A program made the translations under genes and the position numbers. A DNA stretch of 20,623 nt from the NCBI GenBank assembly GCA_050701115.1, contig JBOHER010000193.1, forward strand, positions 1 to 20,623, written 5' to 3'. The notes under the pieces are model-generated. The model was given only the letters and a program-made list of their open reading frames with translations, made no database searches and had not been told where the DNA came from. The stretch comes from JBOHER01 sp050701115. GTDB taxonomy: Bacteria > Actinomycetota > Actinomycetes > Mycobacteriales > Pseudonocardiaceae. The stretch's first letter is position 1. Each line of letters opens with the position of its first letter. Positions 15,416 to 20,623 of the stretch are shown here, in pieces.

Positions 15416-15481
15416 GCTCGGGCATGCTGCGAGTAACTCGTCGGCTAGTTTCTGGTCAGTGAAAGGCGACTCGCGGATCGG

Positions 15482-16948
15482 TCAGAACGGGTAGCTGGGA
15501 GCAGTGCCTCGGACGGTGATCCACCGGGTCTCGGTGAACGCCTCGATATTGGCGGTAGGTCCGCCGAATCGGCTGCCGGTGCCCGATGCTCCAGTGCCAC
15601 CGAACGGGGCCACGGCCTCGTCGTTGACCGTCTGGTCGTTGATGTGCACGATGCCGGTGGGGATGCGATCGGCGAGCGCGAGCCCCTTGGCGACGTCCTT
15701 GGTCACGATGCCGAGACTGAGCCCGTACTCGCTGTCGGCGGCGATTTTCGCCGCCTCGTCAAGGGAGGCGAAGGACAGCACTGGGGCGACCGGGCCGAAC
15801 ACCTCCTGGGCATAGGCCGGCATGGCGGGACTCACCTCGGACAGCACAGTGGGCCGGTAGAACAGATCCTGGTAGGTACCGCCCGCGGCGAGCTTGGCCC
15901 CGGCGTCCACAGTGGACGTGACGAGGGAGTGGATCTTGTCTCGCTGCCCGGCGTCGATGATTGGGCCGAGCGCGACCTTCTCGGTGGCGGGATCGCCGAC
16001 CGGCAGTGCGTCGGCCTTTGCCGCCAGCCGCTCGACGTAGTCGTCGACGAGGCTTTCGTGCACCAGGTGCCTGCCGGTGGTCATGCAGATCTGTCCCGAA
16101 TGCAGGAACGAGCCCCATGCCCCGAGCCCGACCGCCGCGTCGAGATCGGCGTCGTCGAGTACGACGAGCGCGGAGTTGCCGCCGAGTTCGAGGTGGGCGC
16201 GCTTGAGATGGCGCGAAGCCAGCTCGCCGACGCGGCGGCCGGCGCCTGTGGAACCGGTGAACGAGATGACCGGTACGTGTGGGTCGGTGACCAGCGCCTC
16301 GCCGACGTCCGCGCCGCCGGGCAGCACGTGCAGCACACCCTCGGGCAGGCCCGCTTCCTCGAAGATCCGGGCCAGGGAGATGCCGCCGCACACGGCGGTG
16401 CGCGGGTCGGGCTTGAGGATCACCGCGTTGCCCAGCGCGAGTGCGGGTGCGACCGAGCGGATCGACAGGATCAGCGGGAAGTTGAACGGCGCGATCACCC
16501 CGACCACACCGACCGGTACCCGGCGTGTCATGGACAGCCGGTCGTAAGCCGAGGGCAGCAGTTCGCCCACTGGTGCCGACGCCAGCGCGGCCGCCTCGAA
16601 GCACTCCTGTGCCGCGGTATCGGTCTCGACGCCGGCCTTCGGCGGGATCGAGCCCGCTTCGGTGATCAGCCACTGCTGGACCTCGGTCGCATACAGCTGC
16701 CAGAGGTCGCCCGCGCGTCGCAGCACCGCGGCGCGTTCGTGATGCGGCTGGCGTGCCCACTCTCGCTGAGCCGTTGCCGCACGTTCGGCGGCCCGAGCCA
16801 CATCCGCCTGCCCGGCGACGCCGACCCGGCCGATCTCGGTTCCGGTGGCGGGCTCGATCACCGCCTGGTCACTCGAGCCCGAGCGCCAGCCGTCGCTGAA
16901 GGTCTTTCCGGACCACCCAGCGGGATCAAGCAGTTGCGTCGCGGACAT
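15482..16948 (-). CDS. Aromatic aldehyde dehydrogenase (benzaldehyde/vanillin dehydrogenase type)
   Basis: This is an NAD(P)-dependent cytosolic dehydrogenase of the ALDH superfamily, 488 aa, that oxidises an aldehyde to its acid. ATG 16948 has GGAGG seven bases upstream; the in-frame start at 16984 is less well supported. Catalytic residues are visible: Asn156 (APFNFP), Glu254 (LELGGN) and Cys288 (GQICM). FTGSTGAGRRVGELA is the cofactor-binding segment. HSGQICMTTGRHLVHE and GIVHINDQTVNDEAVAPFGG are typical of benzaldehyde and vanillin dehydrogenases rather than of aliphatic ones. It lies next to an IclR gene and near pobA, so 4-hydroxybenzaldehyde or a related aldehyde is a likely substrate, with 4-hydroxybenzoate as product. 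Substrate choice is inferred. Confidence 0.92.
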   Translation of the reverse strand: MSATQLLDPAGWSGKTFSDGWRSGSSDQAVIEPATGTEIGRVGVAGQADVARAAERAATAQREWARQPHHERAAVLRRAGDLWQLYATEVQQWLITEAGSIPPKAGVETDTAAQECFEAAALASAPVGELLPSAYDRLSMTRRVPVGVVGVIAPFNFPLILSIRSVAPALALGNAVILKPDPRTAVCGGISLARIFEEAGLPEGVLHVLPGGADVGEALVTDPHVPVISFTGSTGAGRRVGELASRHLKRAHLELGGNSALVVLDDADLDAAVGLGAWGSFLHSGQICMTTGRHLVHESLVDDYVERLAAKADALPVGDPATEKVALGPIIDAGQRDKIHSLVTSTVDAGAKLAAGGTYQDLFYRPTVLSEVSPAMPAYAQEVFGPVAPVLSFASLDEAAKIAADSEYGLSLGIVTKDVAKGLALADRIPTGIVHINDQTVNDEAVAPFGGTGASGTGSRFGGPTANIEAFTETRWITVRGTAPSYPF

Positions 16949-16977
16949 CGTCCAGCCTCCGTTGATGTCGGGTGTGC

Positions 16978-16992
16978 AGCACATGTTGTGCT
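16978..16992. promoter_or_regulatory. Inverted repeat upstream of the aldehyde dehydrogenase
   Basis: AGCACA-TGT-TGTGCT is a perfect 6-bp inverted repeat 30 bp upstream of the dehydrogenase start codon, within the 84-bp gap after the IclR gene. The TGTGC half resembles the half-sites at 830-846 and 921-937, although the spacer is shorter. It may be an operator giving this gene its own control. Confidence 0.4.
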
Positions 16993-17032
16993 TACTGTGC
17001 GGGTCATGGGCGGCGTTGTCGCGTGCCGGGTT

Positions 17033-17860
17033 TCACTGAGCGGAAAGGTTTACCTGGGACAACGGCGGCAGATCGTGCACCAGCCCCGGCGCACGGTCGT
17101 CCGCTGTCTCGATCAGCCTGCGCGAGATGCCTGCGGCCGCGGCTCGCAATGAGGGGACCAGCTTGGCCAGGTCGGCTCGGTTGGAGTGCACCACGAAGCC
17201 GAGCGCTGCGGTGGGCGCGCCACCGTTGTGCGGGATGGGTACCGCGACCGAGCATGATCCCAGCGTCATCTCCTCCACGGTTTCCGCGTAGCCGCGCTCG
17301 GCGGTGCGATGTAGTTCGCGGAGCAATCTGCCGCGCTCGGCGATGGTGTAGCGGGTATATCGCGGTAGTGGGCGTTCGCAGTACGCGCGGATGAAGGCGG
17401 GTTCGGCGAAGGCCAGCAGCGCTTTACCGACTCCGGTTGAGTGCATCGGCAGGCGTGCGCCTATCCTGGAGATGATCGGAACCGACCGGTGACCCGCGAG
17501 CTTTTCCACGTACAGTGCGTCGAAGCCGTCCCGGACGGCCAGGTGGATGTTCTCCCGGCCGGCTTCGTAGAGGTCCTGCATGAACGGCAGGGCGATCTCG
17601 CGGAGCCTGCTGGAAACCGGTGCGAGCAGGCCCACCTCCCACAACCGCAGGCCGACGCGGTAGTAGCCGTCGTCGTCGCGATCCAGTGCGCGCCACGCTT
17701 CGAGTTCGCCCGCCAGGCGATGGGTGGTGGCCAGCGGTAGCTCGGCGCGCCGCGCCATCTCGGACAGGGACAGCCGGGGATGCGCGACATCGAACGCGCC
17801 GAGCAGCGCGAGGGCCCGCGCAGTCACGGACTGGCCCGGCCGGGTGCTGTTGCCTGCCAT
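17033..17860 (-). CDS. pobR: IclR-family regulator, divergent from pobA
   Basis: This 275-aa regulator has an HTH at about residues 30-53 (LSLSEMARRAELPLATTHRL) and an IclR effector domain marked by RIGARLPMHSTGVGKALLAF and MTLGSCSVAVPIP. AGGAG stands seven bases before ATG 17860. The protein is not of the PcaR-like branch seen twice on the left: it has HSTGVGKALLA where they have YATSMGxVLLA. It faces pobA across 159 bp, the usual place for a pobA regulator, and may also be read together with the downstream aldehyde dehydrogenase. The PobR role is inferred from position; 4-hydroxybenzoate or an upstream compound would be the expected ligand. Its last codons overlap a short repeat (17031-17045). 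Confidence 0.85.
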   Translation of the reverse strand: MAGNSTRPGQSVTARALALLGAFDVAHPRLSLSEMARRAELPLATTHRLAGELEAWRALDRDDDGYYRVGLRLWEVGLLAPVSSRLREIALPFMQDLYEAGRENIHLAVRDGFDALYVEKLAGHRSVPIISRIGARLPMHSTGVGKALLAFAEPAFIRAYCERPLPRYTRYTIAERGRLLRELHRTAERGYAETVEEMTLGSCSVAVPIPHNGGAPTAALGFVVHSNRADLAKLVPSLRAAAAGISRRLIETADDRAPGLVHDLPPLSQVNLSAQ

Positions 17861-17884
17861 GGTGTGCTCCTAGCCTGGATCTCG

Positions 17885-17940
17885 CTGGCCGGAAATGTAA
17901 CCGTGTCGCGGGGCAACTTGGCGTTAGTTGTTCCGGCCAG
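17885..17940. promoter_or_regulatory. Long-spaced inverted repeat between pobR and pobA
   Basis: CTGGCCGGAA (17885-17894) and TTCCGGCCAG (17931-17940) form a perfect 10-bp inverted repeat with a 36-bp spacer, nearly in the middle of the divergent region. The arm centres are 46 bp apart. It could be a pair of sites for a looping or tetrameric IclR regulator. A smaller stem, TCGGCA/TGCCGA (17954-17972), follows in the pobA leader. Confidence 0.5.
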
Positions 17941-18019
17941 TGGAAGGCAAGTGTCGGCAAAAGCGCTGCCGAGCGCAAGGATCGGCGGAGAAAGCTATCG
18001 CTACGAGGGAGGTCTGGAT

Positions 18020-19207
18020 ATGCGCACGCAGGTGGGAATCGTCGGCGCGGGGCCGGCGGGATTGCTGCTGTCGCACCTGCTGCACCTGCAGGGCATCGAC
18101 TCGGTCGTGCTCGAGCGGCGCAGCGAGTCCTACGTGCAGGAGCGGGTCCGGGCCGGGTTGCTCGAACAGGGCACCACCGACTTGCTCCGCGAGGCCGGTC
18201 TCGGCGCACGACTCGACCGCGAGGGGCTGGTGCACGAAGGGGTGCTGCTGCGCTTCGACCGGGCGACGCATCGCATTCCGCTCACCGAACTGACCGGGAG
18301 GACGGTGACCGTCTACGGCCAGCAGGAAGTGGTCAAGGACCTCATCGCGGCTCGCAGGTCCGCGGACGGAAAGGTGTTCTTCGAGGTCGACGACGTGTCG
18401 GTGGCGGGGATCGACAGCGATGCTCCCGTCCTGCGAGCGGTGATCGACGGGAAGCCGGTGCAGATCGAGTGCGACTTCATCGCCGGCTGCGACGGGTTCC
18501 ACGGGATCTGCCGCGAGGTGATTCCGGCCGGCGTGTGCACGATCTTCGAACACGTCTATCCCTTTGCCTGGCTGGGGATCCTGGCCAAGGTCGCTCCCTC
18601 CACCGACGAATTGATCTACGCGTTCCATGACCACGGTTTCGCGCTGCACAGCCTGCGCTCGCCGGACGTCAGCAGGCTCTACCTGCAGGTCGATCCCACC
18701 GAGTCGATCGAGGACTGGTCCGACGATCGGATCTGGGACGAGCTGCAGACCCGGCTCGGCACCGACGACGGTTGGACCCTTCAGGAGGGGCCGATCTTCG
18801 AGAAGGGGATCACCGCGATGCGCAGCTTCGTCGCCGAGCCGATGCAGCACGGCAGGCTCTTCCTGGCAGGCGACGCGGCACACATCGTCCCCCCGACCGG
18901 CGCCAAGGGCCTCAACCTCGCGGCGGCCGACATCAAGGTGCTCGCCGAGGCGTTCGGCTCCTGGTATGCCCACGGCAGTCGGGTCGGGCTGGACGGCTAC
19001 TCGCAGACCTGCCTGCGCCGGGTGTGGCGGGCACAGGATTTCTCCTACTGGATGACCTCGATGCTGCACCGCGCCCCCGACGACACCGATGGTGTTCAGT
19101 CCAGGCTGCAGCTGGCGCGACTGCGCTATGTGACCGAATCCGCCGCCGCAGCGAAAACCCTTGCCGAGAACTACGTCGGCTACCTCCCGGCTGGGTTTCC
19201 GGCATGA
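18020..19207 (+). CDS. pobA: 4-hydroxybenzoate 3-monooxygenase
   Basis: This FAD enzyme hydroxylates 4-hydroxybenzoate to protocatechuate using NAD(P)H and O2. It has 395 aa from ATG 18020 with GGGAGG at 18007-18012; the longer in-frame start at 17780 would lie inside the divergent IclR gene. The FAD motif GAGPAG is at 9-14, the DG motif in AGCDGFHG, and GDAAHIVPPTGAKGLNLAAA lies near 290-310. LIYAFHDHGFAL keeps the active-site Tyr corresponding to Tyr201 of the Pseudomonas enzyme, and NYVGYLP stands near the C-terminus. The segment at residues 32-46 that sets coenzyme choice differs from the NADPH-specific Pseudomonas enzyme. The stop overlaps the next gene as ATGA. Its product feeds the pca operon to the left. 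Confidence 0.96.
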   Translation: MRTQVGIVGAGPAGLLLSHLLHLQGIDSVVLERRSESYVQERVRAGLLEQGTTDLLREAGLGARLDREGLVHEGVLLRFDRATHRIPLTELTGRTVTVYGQQEVVKDLIAARRSADGKVFFEVDDVSVAGIDSDAPVLRAVIDGKPVQIECDFIAGCDGFHGICREVIPAGVCTIFEHVYPFAWLGILAKVAPSTDELIYAFHDHGFALHSLRSPDVSRLYLQVDPTESIEDWSDDRIWDELQTRLGTDDGWTLQEGPIFEKGITAMRSFVAEPMQHGRLFLAGDAAHIVPPTGAKGLNLAAADIKVLAEAFGSWYAHGSRVGLDGYSQTCLRRVWRAQDFSYWMTSMLHRAPDDTDGVQSRLQLARLRYVTESAAAAKTLAENYVGYLPAGFPA

Positions 19208-20623
19208 GTGAGCGCTGGTACACGACGAGCACGGCATTCCTGGAGGCGCTGCGGGAGGTCGGCGTCGACTACGTATTCGCCAATCTGGGCAGCGACCATC
19301 CCGGCATAGTCGAGGCGTACGCCCGTGCGCGGTCGGAGGGTACCGCCGCGCGGTTCCCCGAGCTGATCATCTGCCCGCACGAGAGCGTGGCGTTCTCTGC
19401 CGCTCAGGGTTATGCGCAGGTCACCGGTCAGGCGCAGGCGGTCATAGTGCACGTGGAGTGCGGTACCCAGAACATCGGGGGCATGCTGCACAACGCGGCG
19501 ATGGGGCGGGTGCCGGTATTGGTCTTCGCGGGCGCTTCGCCGTTCACCCAGCACGGCGAGCTCACCGGCAGCCGCAACGAGTTCATTCAGTGGATCCAGG
19601 ACGTGCATGATCAGCGCGGCATCGTGCGCGGCTACACCAAGTACGACAACGAGATCCGCACCGGCGAGAACGTCAAGCAGTTGGTGCACAGGGCGGCGCA
19701 GATCGCGGCGAGTGAGCCGACGGGCCCGGTGTACCTGGTGGGCGCGCGCGAGGTCATGGAAGCCCACCTCGACCCGGCGCAGGCCAACCGCCCGGACTAC
19801 GCCCTTGATCGTTACGGCGCCATCGCACCTGCCGGGCTGGCCCCGGACACACTGCAGCAGATCGGCACCGCGTTGGCCGGAGCGGCGCACCCGATGATCG
19901 TGACCTCCTACCTCGGCCGGGACCCGGCCGCGGTGCCCGCGTTGGTGGAATTGGCCGAGCTGCTGGCAATCCCGGTGATCGAGTCGGTGCCGATGCGGCT
20001 GAACTTCCCCGCCGACCACCCGCTGCACACGGGATATCAGTGGAACACCCCGGAGCAGAATCCCGTGCTGGCCGCGGCGGATGTGGTGCTGGTGCTCGGT
20101 AGTGACGTCCCCTGGATTCCCACCAAGAACCGGCCGTCGCGAGACGCCAGGGTGTTCGTCGTCGACGTCGATCCGCTCAAGGAACAGATGCCGCTCTGGC
20201 ACGTGCCCGCGGAGATCTTCGCCCGCGCCGACCTGCGCGTCGCCGTTGGTCAGCTGAGCCGGTTCGTCGCCGAATCGGGCTTGATCGATGCGAATTCGGT
20301 AGCGGACCGGCTGGCGGTTGCCGATGCTGTGCACGACCGGCGGAACCTGGCGCTGCGCGATCGCGAGCGGCCCGGCGGCGGGCAGATCACTCCCGAATTC
20401 CTGGTCGCGTGCCTGCGCGAGGAGTTGGCTCGGCACGATGACGACGTCATTGTGTTGTCCGAGGCCATCTCCAACTATCAGGTGGTCAACGAGCACCTGC
20501 GATGCGCCACGCCCGGAGCCTTGATCGGTTCGGGTGGCGGGTCGCTCGGCTGGTACGCGGGAGCCTCGATCGGAGTGAAGCTGGCCCGGCCGGACGCACT
20601 GGTCGTCTCGCTCGTCGGCGATG
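19204..20623 (+). CDS. Thiamine-diphosphate enzyme, benzoylformate decarboxylase/acetolactate synthase fold, cut by right edge
   Basis: This is a ThDP-dependent 2-oxo acid decarboxylase or carboligase; 473 codons are visible and the window ends inside the Mg/ThDP-binding GDG motif. ATG 19204 overlaps the pobA stop. The cofactor-activating Glu is at 60 (PHESVAFSAAQGYAQVTG). Compared with benzoylformate decarboxylase from memory, Ser30 in NLGSDHP aligns with its Ser26, and His83 in VHVECGTQN with its His70. GTQN replaces the GPGATN loop of acetolactate synthases. The equivalent of His281 is not evident in LGSDVPWIPTKN. Coupling to pobA suggests it makes a hydroxybenzaldehyde from an aromatic 2-oxo acid. 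It belongs to a group usually labelled only 'thiamine pyrophosphate-requiring protein', so function is open. Confidence 0.85.
   Translation, partial: MSERWYTTSTAFLEALREVGVDYVFANLGSDHPGIVEAYARARSEGTAARFPELIICPHESVAFSAAQGYAQVTGQAQAVIVHVECGTQNIGGMLHNAAMGRVPVLVFAGASPFTQHGELTGSRNEFIQWIQDVHDQRGIVRGYTKYDNEIRTGENVKQLVHRAAQIAASEPTGPVYLVGAREVMEAHLDPAQANRPDYALDRYGAIAPAGLAPDTLQQIGTALAGAAHPMIVTSYLGRDPAAVPALVELAELLAIPVIESVPMRLNFPADHPLHTGYQWNTPEQNPVLAAADVVLVLGSDVPWIPTKNRPSRDARVFVVDVDPLKEQMPLWHVPAEIFARADLRVAVGQLSRFVAESGLIDANSVADRLAVADAVHDRRNLALRDRERPGGGQITPEFLVACLREELARHDDDVIVLSEAISNYQVVNEHLRCATPGALIGSGGGSLGWYAGASIGVKLARPDALVVSLVGD

Larger units (their letters stand above)
15229..15481. other. 253-bp intergenic region upstream of the ABC operon
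   Basis: This gap must hold the ABC operon promoter (minus strand) and the end of the aldehyde dehydrogenase transcript. I found no convincing coding sequence and no clear -35/-10 pair. Two sets of short tandem repeats occupy much of it and are listed separately. TGCCTT (15303-15308) and AAGGCA (15320-15325) form a 6-bp stem that overlaps the first repeat copy. Confidence 0.6.

Noticed and set aside
15644..17152. Long plus-strand open frame antisense to the aldehyde dehydrogenase and IclR genes
   Set aside because: It mirrors two well-supported minus-strand genes, crosses their boundary, and has no recognisable domain or ribosome site. Long antisense frames are expected at this GC content.
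17924..19237. Minus-strand open frame of 437 codons across pobA
   Set aside because: It is the shadow of pobA, whose FAD motifs and full length are unmistakable.
19180..20496. Long minus-strand open frame antisense to the ThDP enzyme
   Set aside because: The plus strand encodes a clear ThDP enzyme with conserved motifs throughout; the antisense protein is His- and Arg-rich and resembles no family.

Overview
The window is GC-rich DNA with dense, often overlapping genes and frequent GTG starts. This fits a high-GC actinomycete. The undivided pca gene order is Streptomyces/Pseudonocardiales-like, but the sequence does not settle the genus. Almost every gene concerns uptake, conversion or regulation of aromatic acids. 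I saw no rRNA, tRNA, CRISPR array, transposase or phage gene.

Left part (1-8413): a protocatechuate branch of the beta-ketoadipate pathway in one compact plus-strand operon, pcaI-pcaJ-pcaF-pcaH-pcaG-pcaB-pcaD-pcaC. Most of its junctions overlap by 4 or 8 nt. An IclR gene follows at the 3' end. A second, clearly related IclR gene (cut by the left edge) is transcribed divergently from the front of the operon. The divergent region holds a good -35/-10 pair and three similar 17-bp inverted-repeat elements, one of them overlapping the -10. Together the enzymes convert protocatechuate to succinyl-CoA and acetyl-CoA. PcaD and PcaC are separate proteins here, whereas Streptomyces and Rhodococcus often have them fused as PcaL.

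Middle part (8414-15481): a short block of 21-bp tandem repeats separates the convergent pca operon and an FCD-type GntR gene. The GntR gene is divergent from a CynX/NimT-type MFS transporter. A second CynX-type MFS gene converges on the first, and the two stop codons lie inside one perfect hairpin. The second MFS gene appears to be the last member of a minus-strand operon: lipoprotein substrate-binding protein, two different permeases, ATPase, MFS. A 253-bp repeat-bearing spacer lies upstream of the ABC operon.

Right part (15482-20623): an aromatic-type aldehyde dehydrogenase and an IclR regulator lie on the minus strand. Divergent from them are pobA (4-hydroxybenzoate 3-monooxygenase) and, overlapping it by ATGA, a thiamine-diphosphate enzyme that runs off the right edge. 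The inferred logic is a funnel: an aromatic 2-oxo acid is decarboxylated by the ThDP enzyme to an aldehyde, oxidised by the dehydrogenase to 4-hydroxybenzoate, hydroxylated by PobA to protocatechuate, and degraded by the pca operon. The ThDP enzyme's substrate is not proven by sequence, and this is the most interesting unknown in the window.
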